Below are positions 27,439 through 37,390 of a stretch of DNA of 64,000 nucleotides, in pieces. Made by a program: the position numbers and the translations under genes. The stretch is from Thioalkalivibrio sp. ALMg11. Its GTDB lineage: Bacteria > Pseudomonadota > Gammaproteobacteria > Ectothiorhodospirales > Ectothiorhodospiraceae. Below the pieces are notes generated by a model. The model was not told the DNA's origin. It saw only the letters and a program-made list of their open reading frames with translations, and ran no database searches. The DNA is taken from NCBI RefSeq assembly GCF_000377905.1, contig NZ_KB898878.1:52653-116652 (forward strand), read 5' to 3'. How positions within the stretch are numbered: the stretch's first letter is position 1; every line of letters starts with the position of its first letter.

Positions 27439-28392
27439 TCAGGTGGGGTCGTCCGGTTGCGTGGGCGGTGCGTCGGTGTCGTCGTCTGCGGGTCCCAGGG
27501 CATCATCGGGGCGCACGCCATCGCTTTCCAGGCTCTGGCGCATGGCCTCGTCGGCCTGCTGGGACATGACGATTATGGAGATACGGCGATTGAGGGCCGC
27601 CTCCGGGTTTTCGCGGTTGAAGGGCACGCTGGCTGCCAGACCGACCACCTGTGCGATCTGTTCGGGGTCGGTGCCGCCGGCGATCAGCGCACGGCGGGCC
27701 GCGTTGGCACGGTCGGCCGAGAGTTCCCAGTTGGTGTAGTCCGGGCGCAGCAGCGGGCGTGCGTCGGTGTGGCCGGTGATCGAGACGCGGTTGGGGACCT
27801 TGTTGATCAGGCTGGCCAGTTCGCGCAGGATCGCGTCGGCGTGCTCGAGGGGCCGCGCGCTGGCACTGCCGAACATCGGTCGGTTTTCGCGATCGATGAT
27901 CTGGATGCGCAGGCCCTCGGGCGTGATGTCCAGTAGCAACTGGTCCTTGAAGGGCTCCAGCGCCTGGCTTTGTTCGACCGCTTCCTCCAGGGCCCGCTGC
28001 AGGGTCTCGAGCGCCTCGCGGTCGCGCGCCTCGGCCAGGTCGTCCAGGGTTTCGTCGTCGATGCCGCTGGGAGGTGCAACGGATTCGGGGTCCTCCATCA
28101 GTTCTGGAAGGCCCTCGAAATCGATAATTGACGGGTCCACTCCGGTGCCGTCGCCGGGTGCCTGTCCGGGGACGGGTGCACTGCCTTCGAAGGCAGATGG
28201 GTTCTGAAAGTACTCGGACAAACCGGCAAGCTCTTCGGCCTCCATGGCGGCTATCAGCCACAAGAGCAGGAAGAAGGCCATCATGGCGGTCGCGAAGTCG
28301 GCAAAGGCGACCTTCCACGAGCCGCCATGATGGCCGGCCTTGATGACCTTCTTCTTGACGATGATCGGCTGGGTCTTGTCCTCGACGCCCAT
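27439..28392 (-). CDS. motB: Flagellar motor stator protein MotB
   Basis: 317 residues. The single membrane helix carries the proton-binding aspartate D32 (FADFATAMMAFFLLLWLI). A plug/linker region rich in Glu/Pro follows, then the OmpA-like peptidoglycan-binding domain (VSITGHTDARPLLRPDYTNWELSADRA). With MotA it forms the stator that converts ion flow into flagellar torque. The acidic linker is long. Whether H+ or Na+ is used cannot be settled by this helix alone. motA lies 19 bp upstream. Confidence 0.95.
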   Translation of the reverse strand: MGVEDKTQPIIVKKKVIKAGHHGGSWKVAFADFATAMMAFFLLLWLIAAMEAEELAGLSEYFQNPSAFEGSAPVPGQAPGDGTGVDPSIIDFEGLPELMEDPESVAPPSGIDDETLDDLAEARDREALETLQRALEEAVEQSQALEPFKDQLLLDITPEGLRIQIIDRENRPMFGSASARPLEHADAILRELASLINKVPNRVSITGHTDARPLLRPDYTNWELSADRANAARRALIAGGTDPEQIAQVVGLAASVPFNRENPEAALNRRISIIVMSQQADEAMRQSLESDGVRPDDALGPADDDTDAPPTQPDDPT

Positions 28393-28411
28393 GGGTGCGG
28401 TCCGGGCGGCC

Positions 28412-29266
28412 TCAGGCCGCCTTCACGTGCTCCTCGAGTTCGGCGAAGCCGGGACGCATCTCGCTTTCCATGGTCTTGCGCCCGAACTCAACGGCCACTT
28501 GCGGGCTGTACCCCTGAACATTGGCGAGGATGCAGGCCTTGATGCACTGCAGGAACTTGGCCTCTTCCTGGGAGCGGGCCTCCAGGGCGGCGGCGGTCGG
28601 ACCGACGAAGCCGTAGGCCAGCAGGATGCCGAGGAAGGACCCGACCAGGGCCGCCGCCACGTTCATGCCAATTTGTTCGATTGAGCCGCCGAGCGCGCCC
28701 ATGGTGTTCACGATGCCCAGAACCGCGGCCACGATACCGAAGCCGGGCAGGGCGTCCGCCACGCGGTTCACCGCGTGGCTGGGGCGTTCGGATTCCTCGT
28801 GGTGGGTTTCCAGATCGACGTCCATCAGGGCGTCCAGTTCGTGCGGATTCATCGAGCCGGAGATGATCAGGCGCATGTAGTCAGTGATGAACTCGACGGC
28901 GTGATGGTCCTTGAGTACCCGGGGATGGGCCTGGAACAGGGCGCTCTCCTGGGGCTCCTCGACGTCGCCCTCGATCCCCATCAGGCCTTCCTTGCGGGCC
29001 TTGGTGAACAGTTTGTACATCAGCGCCAGAAGATCGAGGTAGTCATCGCGCGAATACTTGGCGCCGCCTTTCAGCAGCTGGGGAAGCGACTTGAGGACGG
29101 TAATGACCACGCGGAAGGGGTTGGCGATCAGAAAGGATCCCAGGGCCGCGCCGCCGATGATCATGTACTCGTACGGCTGCCACATCACCATGATGTTGCC
29201 GCCATGCAGCACGAAACCGCCGAACACACCGCCGGTCACAATGAATAAGCCGAGAATGTACTTCAC
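28412..29266 (-). CDS. motA: Flagellar motor stator protein MotA
   Basis: 284 residues, normal for the four-helix MotA of Escherichia coli type (start MKYILGLFIVTGGVFGGFVLHGG). The cytoplasmic loop contains the charged torque region, and the third and fourth helices are GFGIVAAVLGIVNTMGALGG and ALVGSFLGILLAYGFVGP. The protein surrounds MotB in the stator. It is first in a probable motA-motB-COG0523 transcript. No other flagellar gene is in the window. Confidence 0.95.
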   Translation of the reverse strand: MKYILGLFIVTGGVFGGFVLHGGNIMVMWQPYEYMIIGGAALGSFLIANPFRVVITVLKSLPQLLKGGAKYSRDDYLDLLALMYKLFTKARKEGLMGIEGDVEEPQESALFQAHPRVLKDHHAVEFITDYMRLIISGSMNPHELDALMDVDLETHHEESERPSHAVNRVADALPGFGIVAAVLGIVNTMGALGGSIEQIGMNVAAALVGSFLGILLAYGFVGPTAAALEARSQEEAKFLQCIKACILANVQGYSPQVAVEFGRKTMESEMRPGFAELEEHVKAA

Positions 29267-29379
29267 TGATGGGGTTCCGGGATGTTGGCTCGAATGATGA
29301 TTCTGCGGGCCGGTTCACAGTGCCGCAGTTGCTATAGTGACGGGCATAACCATAACGACTCCCCTGCGCGAGGTACAGC

Positions 29380-30762
29380 ATGTCCCTGGACAAGGACGCG
29401 CCCTATATGGACGAAGCCGCACGCCTGACGGCCGTGGAATGGCCGATCCTCGAGGCGAGCGATGCGGTGTTTGCCGACCCCGACGCCCTGGTCGAACGCT
29501 CGCTGCGCGAGCTGGCGCGCTACGCCGAACGCGACCCCGGCCTGAGCCTGCGCCTGATTCTGCGTGCGAACCGTTCGCGCCGCGGCCTGCGCCAGGAAGT
29601 GCATGCGGTGGGGGATGCGATTGCCATGCTGGGGTTGCAGAACGTCCATCAGGAGGCCGCCGCAGCCCCGCGCGTCGAGGACGTCGTCACTCAGCCGCAG
29701 GCCTATCGCGAGATGGCGGCGCAATCGCGGTTGGCGGCAATGATCGCGATCGAGATCGCGCGCGCGCGGCACGATACCGAACCGGGCGAGCTGGCCCTGG
29801 CCGCCTTGTTGAACCAGCTCGGCCTGCTCGCCCTGCTGGTGGAGGGCGAGCCGCGTCTGTCCCGGCTGCTGGAGATCCTCGAGCTGAATGCCCTGCCGGA
29901 CGAGGCCAGTTACACGGCGCTGGGGTACGCAACGGACGACCTGTCGCGTGCGATGGCGGAACAAATGGAGCTGCCGGAACTGGTGCAGGGGACGCTGCGG
30001 GCGGTGAATGCGGCGCATCACCGGGCCTTCGAGGTGATGGTCGCGAGCGCCGTGGCCTGGCAGGTATTCCGCGGCATGGATACCGCGCGCGGCGACCGCG
30101 ACCTCGGGCTGCTGGCCGGGTTGATGGGTGTGACCGACAAGGAGGCCGCGGACCGGATCAGCGCGGTGATCGAGCGTTTCAACGAGGATGTCGCGGTCTA
30201 CCATCGTGAACCGCTGGATCCGCAGACACCCGGGCGGGTCTGGTTGCGCGAGCCACATCGGCCGCGCCTGGCCCTGATGCCGCGGGCCGACCTGCTGGAA
30301 GAGGGAATTGGCGCGCTCGAGAAAGAGGAAAACCGCGAGGTGCGCGTACGGCGGATGCTGCGGGTGATGCAGTTCGGTGTGGGCCTGAACCGGGTGGTTT
30401 TCGCCCGTCTGTCCCGGGATGGCGAGACACTGCGTGCCGAGCACCTGGTCGGCACGCTGCACGAGCCGGAGTTCAGTCACTTTGTGATCAACCGTGCGGC
30501 GCTCGGGCCGTTGGCGCAGGTCCTGGAAAATGACACGCCGCAGTGGTGGGACCGCAAGCGCATCCATGAGCAGATGCCCCCGGCTGTACGCAAGCTGACC
30601 GGCGGGGCCGACTGTCTCGTCGCGCGCCTGTGCGACGGCGAACGAGTGCTGGGCCTGGTCTACGCCGACCGGCGTTCGCGTGACCTGGAGCTGACCCCGT
30701 TCGCCTTCGAGGGCTTTCGGCGTGTGCTGGCCGCGGCGTCGCGGCCCGTTGAACTCCGGTAG
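29380..30762 (+). CDS. HDOD-domain protein with C-terminal GAF-like domain
   Basis: 460 residues. The N-terminal half (about 15-235) has the helical pattern of HDOD domains ([34 protein letters not shown]; the LNQLG segment replaces the metal-binding HD dyad of true HD hydrolases). The C-terminal part (about 300-455) looks like a GAF sensor ([19 protein letters not shown] ... [20 protein letters not shown]). HDOD proteins act in signalling without hydrolase activity, often in motility or c-di-GMP circuits. It lies divergently from motA and just upstream of a chemoreceptor. The ligand is unknown. Confidence 0.75.
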   Translation: MSLDKDAPYMDEAARLTAVEWPILEASDAVFADPDALVERSLRELARYAERDPGLSLRLILRANRSRRGLRQEVHAVGDAIAMLGLQNVHQEAAAAPRVEDVVTQPQAYREMAAQSRLAAMIAIEIARARHDTEPGELALAALLNQLGLLALLVEGEPRLSRLLEILELNALPDEASYTALGYATDDLSRAMAEQMELPELVQGTLRAVNAAHHRAFEVMVASAVAWQVFRGMDTARGDRDLGLLAGLMGVTDKEAADRISAVIERFNEDVAVYHREPLDPQTPGRVWLREPHRPRLALMPRADLLEEGIGALEKEENREVRVRRMLRVMQFGVGLNRVVFARLSRDGETLRAEHLVGTLHEPEFSHFVINRAALGPLAQVLENDTPQWWDRKRIHEQMPPAVRKLTGGADCLVARLCDGERVLGLVYADRRSRDLELTPFAFEGFRRVLAAASRPVELR

Positions 30763-30931
30763 GCCGCCGCCGGGTGCGGTTCAAGTTTGGGGCGTCCGGG
30801 TCGATACCTGCGTAAGAGCGGATGTATCCGCCGGGGATAATCCTCGAGAGCGCGGGTCGCAGCGAACGACACGCGCGAGTTTTGGTTGTCGGACACGTCC
30901 TGTTCGACACACAAGAATAAGGAAGTACGGC

Positions 30932-32497
30932 ATGCGCAAGAATCTGCCCGTCACCCAGACGGAGTATTCGCTGGATCGGCACGGGGATCTGATCTCGGCC
31001 ACGGACGAAAAAGGCCGTATTCGCTATGCGAACGACGACTTCGTCGAGGTCAGCGGCTTCGATTGCGAGGAGTTGGAGGGGGCCGCCCACAACATCGTTC
31101 GCCACCCGGACATGCCGGAGGCGGCCTACGCGAACATGTGGTCGACCCTGAAGGCCGATGGGGCCTGGATGGGTATCGTCAAGAATCGGCGCAAGAGCGG
31201 CGATCATTACTGGGTGGACGCCTTTGTTACCCCCGCCTACGAGAACGGGCGCAAGAGCGGCTACGAGTCGGTGCGGGCGATCCCGGAGCGTGAACATGTC
31301 GCACGTGCCGAGAAGGTGTATGCCGCGATCAACCGGGGCCGGACCTTCGCGCGGCGCTGGTATCACGGCCTGACCTGTCGCCTGGCGGGTACCTGGATCG
31401 TGGGCGTCCTGCTGGCGCTCGCCGTCGTGTTCTTGGCGTCGTCGCCTTTGGTGCAGGCGGCCCTGCTGGTGCTGATCTTCGCCGTCGGCGGTGTGGCTTC
31501 GCTGGTGTTTACCTCCGGGGTACGCCAGGCGGTCAATCGCGCCCAGGCCCAGTTCAACAACCCGGTAATGGAGGCGATCTACACCGGGCGGCGCGATGAC
31601 AGCGCCTCGCTGGAACTGGTACAGCGCTTCGGCGAGGCCAAACTGCGCACCGTGCTGGGCCGCATCGAGGACAAGGCCGAGGCGGTGAATGACGATGCGC
31701 ACTCGATGGCCAGCAGCGTGGACCAGACCGCCTCCGGTGTGGAGCGCCAGCAAAACGAGATCGACCAGGTCGCCACGGCCATGAACGAGATGACCTCGAC
31801 CATCCAGGAGATGGCGAGCAACTCCGCCCGCGCCGCCGAGGCCGCGAACAACGCCGAGAAGGAAACCGGGGCCGGTCAGGAGGTCGTGAACGACACCGTT
31901 TCCGTGATCAACCGCATGGCGGCGGAGGTCGAATCCACGGCCGAGAAGCTCGGCAAGCTGGAGGCGAGCACCGTGGAGATCGACAAGATCCTGAGTGTCA
32001 TCCGCGCGATCGCCGAACAGACCAACCTGCTGGCGCTGAACGCGGCCATCGAAGCCGCTCGTGCGGGCGAGCATGGCCGGGGTTTCGCCGTAGTGGCGGA
32101 CGAGGTTCGCAGCCTGTCGCAGCGCACCGACGAATCCACGGTGACCATTCGCAACATGATCGAGAGCCTGCAGTCCGGGGCGCGCGAGGCGATGTCCGCG
32201 ATGCGCGCCAGTCAGGAGCGGGCCGCCGACGGGGTGGAGAAGGCCCGGGCCGCCGGCGACTCGTTGACCACCATCCGCAAGGCCGTCGGCCAGATCACCG
32301 AGATGAACACCCAGATCGCCACGGCGGTCGAGGAGCAAAGCGCAGTCTCCGAGGAGATTAACCGCAACGTCACCTCCATTCGCGACGTGGCCACCGAGAC
32401 CGGCTCCGTCTCCGCTCATGCCCGCGACGCCAGCGCGCGCATGCAGGCCGAGGCCGCCGAGCTGAAGGCGCTGATTCACCGCTTCGAACATAAGTAA
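30932..32497 (+). CDS. Aer-like methyl-accepting chemotaxis protein
   Basis: 521 residues from the ATG at 30932; the product then starts [14 protein letters not shown], as in Aer-type receptors. A PAS domain (about 20-120, with the characteristic NIVRHPDMP) is followed by a two-helix hydrophobic hairpin (about 150-195) and a cytoplasmic signalling region containing the highly conserved tip [19 protein letters not shown]. Aer-type receptors sense redox or oxygen through FAD in the PAS domain and signal to CheA/CheW. No periplasmic sensor domain is present. No che genes are in the window, though motAB lies nearby. Confidence 0.93.
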   Translation: MRKNLPVTQTEYSLDRHGDLISATDEKGRIRYANDDFVEVSGFDCEELEGAAHNIVRHPDMPEAAYANMWSTLKADGAWMGIVKNRRKSGDHYWVDAFVTPAYENGRKSGYESVRAIPEREHVARAEKVYAAINRGRTFARRWYHGLTCRLAGTWIVGVLLALAVVFLASSPLVQAALLVLIFAVGGVASLVFTSGVRQAVNRAQAQFNNPVMEAIYTGRRDDSASLELVQRFGEAKLRTVLGRIEDKAEAVNDDAHSMASSVDQTASGVERQQNEIDQVATAMNEMTSTIQEMASNSARAAEAANNAEKETGAGQEVVNDTVSVINRMAAEVESTAEKLGKLEASTVEIDKILSVIRAIAEQTNLLALNAAIEAARAGEHGRGFAVVADEVRSLSQRTDESTVTIRNMIESLQSGAREAMSAMRASQERAADGVEKARAAGDSLTTIRKAVGQITEMNTQIATAVEEQSAVSEEINRNVTSIRDVATETGSVSAHARDASARMQAEAAELKALIHRFEHK

Positions 32498-33047
32498 GCT
32501 CGGCGCCGATTACGGGGTATGGCGTTGGCCGGTACGGTGCGCCGGTGGGAACGGTCGCGCGGCGTCATGACCTGCTGCTCGGGCGATGCCACCGGTGCGC
32601 AAAATCTTCTGGCGGGCGGTTGCAGCGCCCAATTCTGGCACCAAATTATGGGCTCTTACTCTCGTCATCCCGGCCGTAGCGCAAAAGGCTTGCCACGTCA
32701 TCCCGGACACCGCGCAGCGGTGATCCGGGATCTCCCGGGATGGCCCCAACGTTGGAGATCCCGGCTCTGCGCTTCGCTACGGCCGGGATGACGAGGGAGG
32801 GTGGCGTGCCGTTGTTGGGCTTTTCACCACAGAGCCCATGGAGGGCCCGAAGAAGGTCAGGGGTGATCGACAGGAAAACGCGAAGATCGGAAGAGGGATT
32901 GGGATAAACCGTAAAGGGCGTTGCAGGGGGCCGTGCTAGCCAGTGCCCCACACTCCAATAACCCTTCCCATCTTCCAACCGTCCTGTGATGCGCTTTTGA
33001 CCTGGCTCTTCTTCGAGCCTTCGTGCGCTTCGTGTTGCACGTGAGCG
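32498..33047. other. Non-coding interval with one REP-like palindrome
   Basis: About 550 bp lie between the chemoreceptor stop and the end of ispG. Apart from the palindrome at 32661-32795, I see no frame with a start and ribosome site, no terminator with a U-tract and no RNA gene. A phrase like TTCGTGCGCTTCGTG near 33020-33035 recurs near 38970, in the inverted-repeat element there. Confidence 0.5.
32661..32795. repeat. REP-like palindrome, copy A
   Basis: The ends are a perfect 21-bp inverted repeat (outer bases CTCGTCATCCCGGCC at the left and its complement at the right). The interior has a second smaller dyad (CCCGGACACCGCGCAGCGG...). The CGTCATCCCGG arm is shared with the element at 34398, so this is a dispersed extragenic palindrome family. 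Confidence 0.8.
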
Positions 33048-34274
33048 TTACGCGGTCTGGCGGTAGCGGCGTTCGATGTAGGCCTCGACACGGGCCTGGA
33101 ATTCCTCGGCGATGTGGTCGCCCTTGAGGGTGACGGTCTTCTCGCCGTCCTCGTAGACCGGGGCGACCGGCTGTTCGCCGGTACCGGGCAGGGAGATGCC
33201 GATATTGGCGTGCTTGCTCTCGCCTGGGCCGTTGACCACGCAGCCCATCACCGCGACGGTCATCTCCTCCACGCCCGGATAGCGCTCCTTCCAGGTGGGC
33301 ATCTGGTGGCGGATGTAGGTCTGGATGTCCTGGGCCAGGTGCTGGAAGTATTCGCTGGAGGTGCGCCCGCAGCCAGGGCAGGCGACCACCGACGGCAGGA
33401 AGCTGCGCAGCCCCATGCTTTGCAGAATCTCCTGCGCGACCAGGACCTCGCGGGTGCGGTCGCCGCCGGGCTCTGGCGTCAGCGAGATACGAATGGTGTC
33501 GCCGATACCCTGCTGCAGCAGTACCGACAGCGCGGCGGTGGAGGCGACGATGCCCTTGGCCCCCATGCCGGCCTCGGTCAGGCCAAGGTGCAACGGGTAG
33601 TCGCAGCGTGTGGCCAGGTCCTGGTAGACCGAAATCAGCGGCTGCACGCCGCTGACCTTGGCCGACAGGATGATGTGGTCATGTGGCAGGCCGATGCGCT
33701 CGGCCTCGGCCGCGCTCTCCAGCGCCGAGGTGATCAGGGCTTCCTGCATCACCGCCTCGGGTTCGAGGGGTTCGGCGCGCTCGTTGTTCGCGTCCATCAT
33801 CCGCGCGAGCAGGGCCTGATCCAGGCTGCCCCAGTTCACGCCGATGCGCACGGGCTTGTCGTACTCGCAGGCGGTCTCGATCATTGCGGCGTACTGGCTG
33901 TCGCGCTTCGAGCCGCGGCCGACGTTGCCCGGGTTGATGCGCAGCTTGGCCAGCGCCTGCGCGCATTCCGTGTATTGAGTCAGCAGCTTGTGGCCGTTGA
34001 AGTGGAAGTCCCCGACCAGCGGCACGTCCAGTCCCATCGCATCCAGGCGTTCGCGGATCTCCGGTACGGCCTTCGCCGCGGCCTCGGAGTTCACCGTGAT
34101 GCGCACGACCTCGGAGCCGGCGCGCGCAAGTTCCGCCACCTGCACGGCGGTGCGCAGGGCATCGGCGGTGTCGGTGTTGGTCATCGACTGCACCATCACT
34201 GGGTGGTCGCCACCGACGGTGACGTTGCCGACGCGGACGGGCACGGTCTTGTGGCGCTTGGGAATCGTATTCAT
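33048..34274 (-). CDS. ispG: (E)-4-hydroxy-3-methylbut-2-enyl-diphosphate synthase
   Basis: 408 residues from the ATG at 34274 ([20 protein letters not shown]); a longer frame upstream has no supporting start. The TIM-barrel part has [15 protein letters not shown] and [14 protein letters not shown]. The [4Fe-4S] ligands are in [14 protein letters not shown] and [10 protein letters not shown]. It makes HMBPP from MEcPP in the MEP isoprenoid pathway, using reduced ferredoxin or flavodoxin. It stands alone on the minus strand. Confidence 0.96.
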   Translation of the reverse strand: MNTIPKRHKTVPVRVGNVTVGGDHPVMVQSMTNTDTADALRTAVQVAELARAGSEVVRITVNSEAAAKAVPEIRERLDAMGLDVPLVGDFHFNGHKLLTQYTECAQALAKLRINPGNVGRGSKRDSQYAAMIETACEYDKPVRIGVNWGSLDQALLARMMDANNERAEPLEPEAVMQEALITSALESAAEAERIGLPHDHIILSAKVSGVQPLISVYQDLATRCDYPLHLGLTEAGMGAKGIVASTAALSVLLQQGIGDTIRISLTPEPGGDRTREVLVAQEILQSMGLRSFLPSVVACPGCGRTSSEYFQHLAQDIQTYIRHQMPTWKERYPGVEEMTVAVMGCVVNGPGESKHANIGISLPGTGEQPVAPVYEDGEKTVTLKGDHIAEEFQARVEAYIERRYRQTA

Positions 34275-34397
34275 CAGTATGCGCGGGCGCGAGGTATCGG
34301 TGCGCGGAGTGTAACGCAGCACCGCGTTGCTGCCGAGACGCCGCTGTCTTCCCGGGGTTGGACCTTTTCACGGGTGCTGTGCCGCCACCCCCCCCCC

Positions 34398-34502
34398 CGT
34401 CATCCCGGACGCCGCATCGCAGCGATCCGGGATCTCCACGGTCAGGCGGTTTCCCCGGCGCTGGAGATCCCGGCTCTCCGCTTCGCTGCGGCCGGGATGA
34501 CG
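34398..34502. repeat. REP-like palindrome, copy B
   Basis: CGTCATCCCGGACGCCGC at the left and GCGGCCGGGATGACG at the right form the outer arms; GATCCGGGATCTCC and GGAGATCCCGG form the inner arms. It is the same family as the element at 32661. A run of eleven C residues (34388-34398) directly abuts its left end. Confidence 0.8.
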
Positions 34503-34534
34503 GGGTGGTCTGCCCACCCGCAGGTGGGGGGCGA

Positions 34535-35644
34535 TCAGCGTTTCAGGCCGGCCCTCCAGGGCTGGAAGGTGTGCTCGAGCGAGGCGCGGCTGGCCGCATG
34601 CCGGGCCTCGACGCGCTCGGCGATGGCTTGCTGCCAGGCCAGGCGGGTCTCGGCGTGCAGGGCGTCCAGGGCCTCGTTCAGGGCCTGCTCCAGGTCTTCG
34701 CGGTGGCGGGTCTCGTCGAGCCGCAGGAGCAGCCAGTCCACGCCGACGATGGTGGCCCCGCCGGCGGTGATTCCGCAGCCCAGCGAGAACGGGCCACTCC
34801 AGGCGCAGACCCCGGCGCCAATGGCACCCGCGCGTCCGGCGCGACCGAGGCTGCGCGCCAGCCCCGCCTGCGTGGCGCGGGCGGCCAGCCGGGCCTGTAC
34901 TGCGCGGGCGATTAGCGGGGTCGCGAGCCCAGTGCCGGCAGCGGCCGTGGCCGCCAGGCCGGTGCGCTGATCGAAGCGCTCCAGGTCAATGTCCAGCGCC
35001 GCATGCAGGGCGTGGCCGTGTTCGATCTCGACGGCGGAAGTCCCACCAGCGCGCGGTGGCGGATTCGGGATGCGTCCATCGGCCAGGCGATCCGCCAGCT
35101 CCAGACGCCAGGCGTCGCGGACCTGGCGTTGTTGCTCGTCCAGGCCCCATTCGACGTGGGTGGCCAGATCCTGCAAGGCGTGATCCCACAGCGCCTCGGG
35201 CAGGAGGCGCTCACGCAGCATCCGTGTGGGGGCGTCCGGCTCGGCGTCGCCCAGCCACTGGGTCCCGCGTAGCCAAAGACGCATGTATTCGGCGCCCAGC
35301 GAGAAGTACCAGTCTGCGACCTCGGGGATGCGGTCGCGCAGTTCCGCGAAGCGGGTATCGAGTTCGACATCCACGCGGCTCTGCCAGTGGTCTTGGGCCT
35401 CGGAATCGCCGGCCTCCAGCCATTCAAGCGTGAAGCGTTCCAGGCGGGTGAGCCGGTCGTGATCGACCTGGTAGCGCTGTTCGCCGAGTTGCAGGGTCAG
35501 CGGAGCGGCGTCTTCCCAGGTTCGGGGTTCGTGCTGGCTGGCCAGCCACAACAGGGTGGTGCTGGCCAGCAGGGTCAGGGCCGCCCAGACCCAGGCCGCC
35601 CGCCATCTCGGCGCTGTGTTTTGCCAGCCCGTTGCTGCCGTCAT
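34535..35644 (-). CDS. Unknown membrane protein (Glu/Arg-rich, central glycine-rich helices)
   Basis: 369 residues. One N-terminal membrane segment (WVWAALTLLASTTLLWLAS, about 18-36), a long charged helical domain (about 45-215), then a Gly/Ala-rich hydrophobic region (about 230-310, GAIGAGVCAWSGPFSLGCGI) that could form a helical hairpin, and an amphipathic C-terminal helix. I recognise no family. It lies 54 bp downstream of a second unknown membrane protein on the same strand, so the two probably form a unit. The charged domain facing the periplasm or cytoplasm cannot be assigned. Confidence 0.65.
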   Translation of the reverse strand: MTAATGWQNTAPRWRAAWVWAALTLLASTTLLWLASQHEPRTWEDAAPLTLQLGEQRYQVDHDRLTRLERFTLEWLEAGDSEAQDHWQSRVDVELDTRFAELRDRIPEVADWYFSLGAEYMRLWLRGTQWLGDAEPDAPTRMLRERLLPEALWDHALQDLATHVEWGLDEQQRQVRDAWRLELADRLADGRIPNPPPRAGGTSAVEIEHGHALHAALDIDLERFDQRTGLAATAAAGTGLATPLIARAVQARLAARATQAGLARSLGRAGRAGAIGAGVCAWSGPFSLGCGITAGGATIVGVDWLLLRLDETRHREDLEQALNEALDALHAETRLAWQQAIAERVEARHAASRASLEHTFQPWRAGLKR

Positions 35645-35698
35645 CGCCGGTTTCCGGTGGGGGGCTGGAGGCGGAGCGGCGTCATGGGGCGGCCCAGG

Positions 35699-36553
35699 CT
35701 ACTCGATAACCGGGGCGTTGCGCGGGTCGCCCAGCGTGTCGTTCGCCGGGCGCAGCGGCAGCAGGCCGTTGGCCAGCAGCAGGAAGCCGAGTGCCAGGAA
35801 GGCCTGTTCCGCGAGAACCAGCAGCCAGCCGAGCAGGGCCGGCAGGGACTCCACGCCCTGCGGGAACCACTGCTGGCCCAGCCACAGGCGCAGGGCGTCC
35901 TGGGCGGCGGCGAGTTGCAACCCGGCCTCCAGCAGGTGGCTGCGCGCGGCCTCCTGGTGGACCAGGAACCAGACCGCCTGTTCCAGCGTGGCGCCGGTCA
36001 GGTCGGGATAGCGGGCCAGCAGGGCCAGCGCCAGCAGCGCGACGATCAGCAGCGTGCCGGCGACCCGCAACGCCCCGCGGCGGGCCAGTTCCGGTGCGAA
36101 TTGCGGATGGGCATGGCCGCGCAGCAGCCGGGCGAGGATCGCCTCGGTCGTCACCAGCACAAAGCCGCCAATCAGCAGGGCGGCCCAGACCTCCTGCGTC
36201 GGGATGCGCGCCAGCGTGATCAGCAGCAAGCCACCCAGCAGCGCGCCGACAATGAGATGGCGCAGGGCCATCAGCGGGCCACCGCGCAGGCGCCGGGGCC
36301 ACTGGCTGGTCGGCTCCAGGTAGCCGCGCAGGAACGCCGCGCGCCGCACCCGGTGGCGGCGGAAGCCGCCATGGGCGATCAGCAGGGTTACGCCGATCCA
36401 CAGCGCGACCACCCCGGCCTCGGGCAGGACCCGCAGGTTCATGTGCATCAGCCAAAGCCCGATCACCAGAAGCGTCACGGTAAAGGCATGGCGCAACTCG
36501 ATATGGCGGGTCGGGAGCGGGCTGGATGCGACGGACGAGGATGAACGGGACAC
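35699..36553 (-). CDS. Unknown multi-pass membrane protein
   Basis: 284 residues from the GTG at 36553, which has CTGGAG seven bases before it. The frame is open further upstream, but that part is Arg/His/Pro-rich and looks like shadow coding. About six hydrophobic segments are visible: LLVIGLWLMHMNLRVL, VVALWIGVTLLIAHGG, IVGALLGGLLLITLA, ALLIGGFVLVTTEAI, LLIVALLALALLARY and a C-terminal LLGWLLVLAEQAFLALGFLL. No family is recognised. It is paired with the 34535 gene and divergent from the retropepsin-like gene. Confidence 0.65.
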   Translation of the reverse strand: MSRSSSSVASSPLPTRHIELRHAFTVTLLVIGLWLMHMNLRVLPEAGVVALWIGVTLLIAHGGFRRHRVRRAAFLRGYLEPTSQWPRRLRGGPLMALRHLIVGALLGGLLLITLARIPTQEVWAALLIGGFVLVTTEAILARLLRGHAHPQFAPELARRGALRVAGTLLIVALLALALLARYPDLTGATLEQAVWFLVHQEAARSHLLEAGLQLAAAQDALRLWLGQQWFPQGVESLPALLGWLLVLAEQAFLALGFLLLANGLLPLRPANDTLGDPRNAPVIE

Positions 36554-36652
36554 GGGGGCTCCAGAAGGATGTGCACGTCCTGATGGTAGCAGGCGCCGGG
36601 GATGTCGCTCGGTGTTCCGGTTTCGTTCAGCCGGAGGCGTTATAACAGCGGC

Positions 36653-37342
36653 ATGACTTGTACTCGTCTCTCTCGATGCGGCCCGCCGGCCGTGCTTGGT
36701 CTGGCGGTGTGGCTGATGCTGTGGTGGCCGGCCTCTGTGGCCGCGGAGGAACTGCGCCTGCATGCCGTGTTCGGGGATCGGGCGGTGCTGTCCGTGGGGG
36801 ACGAGCGCGCCGTGGTCTCTACCGGCGAGAGCGGGCCGGGCGGCGTGCGGGTCCTGCGCACGGGGCCCGGCGCGGCGTTAGTGGAGTACGGCGGCAGGCA
36901 GCATGAGCTCCGGGTGCAGCAGCGCGCGGCGCCGGCGCGGCCGGTCGGGCCGGCGGAGGGTGGTGCCGAGGTCCGGGTGCATCGGGATTCGCGCGGGGAT
37001 CACGCGCTGACCGCGGGGGTGAACGGCACGGCCGTCACGGTCGTCGTCGATCCGCAGGCCGACTCGGTCCTGTTGCGCGCGACAGATGTCGAGAGGGCCG
37101 GGATCGATGCGGACCAGGGACGTTCGGTTCGCATCCGCGACGCGCGGGGCACGCAGCATGGGCAGCGCGTCCGGATCGAGCAGTTGCAGGTGGGTACGCT
37201 GCGCCGTTCGGGGGTCAGTGCGATCGTGCTGCCCGACGATGCGCTGCCGCGCTCGCGTCTGGGCCGCAGCTTCCTCGAACATTTTGTGGTTGAGACGGAC
37301 GGCGATGCAGTGGTGATCCGCGAGCGCGAACGTGCGCATTGA
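36653..37342 (+). CDS. Exported retropepsin-like (clan AA) protein with degenerate active site
   Basis: 229 residues from the ATG at 36653. A signal peptide (about 10-30, LGLAVWLMLWWPASVAA) is followed by a variable region and a C-terminal domain that aligns with clan AA single-domain aspartic proteases: HALTAGVNGTAVTVVVDPQA and, near the end, LGRSFLEHFVV. The usual active motif is D-[ST]-G-A; here it is D-P-Q-A, so the aspartate remains but the Ser/Thr-Gly is lost. The protein may have lost catalysis and kept a binding role. It stands alone between divergent and same-strand genes. Confidence 0.65.
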   Translation: MTCTRLSRCGPPAVLGLAVWLMLWWPASVAAEELRLHAVFGDRAVLSVGDERAVVSTGESGPGGVRVLRTGPGAALVEYGGRQHELRVQQRAAPARPVGPAEGGAEVRVHRDSRGDHALTAGVNGTAVTVVVDPQADSVLLRATDVERAGIDADQGRSVRIRDARGTQHGQRVRIEQLQVGTLRRSGVSAIVLPDDALPRSRLGRSFLEHFVVETDGDAVVIRERERAH

Positions 37343-37390
37343 GCGGTATTTCCTTAGGATGACGCCCGTCATGGTCCCCGGAAATCCTGC

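Noticed and set aside
34388..34398. Run of eleven C residues as a phase-variable tract.
   Set aside because: It lies outside any gene and abuts a REP-like palindrome; it is more likely a hypervariable or error-prone spot.
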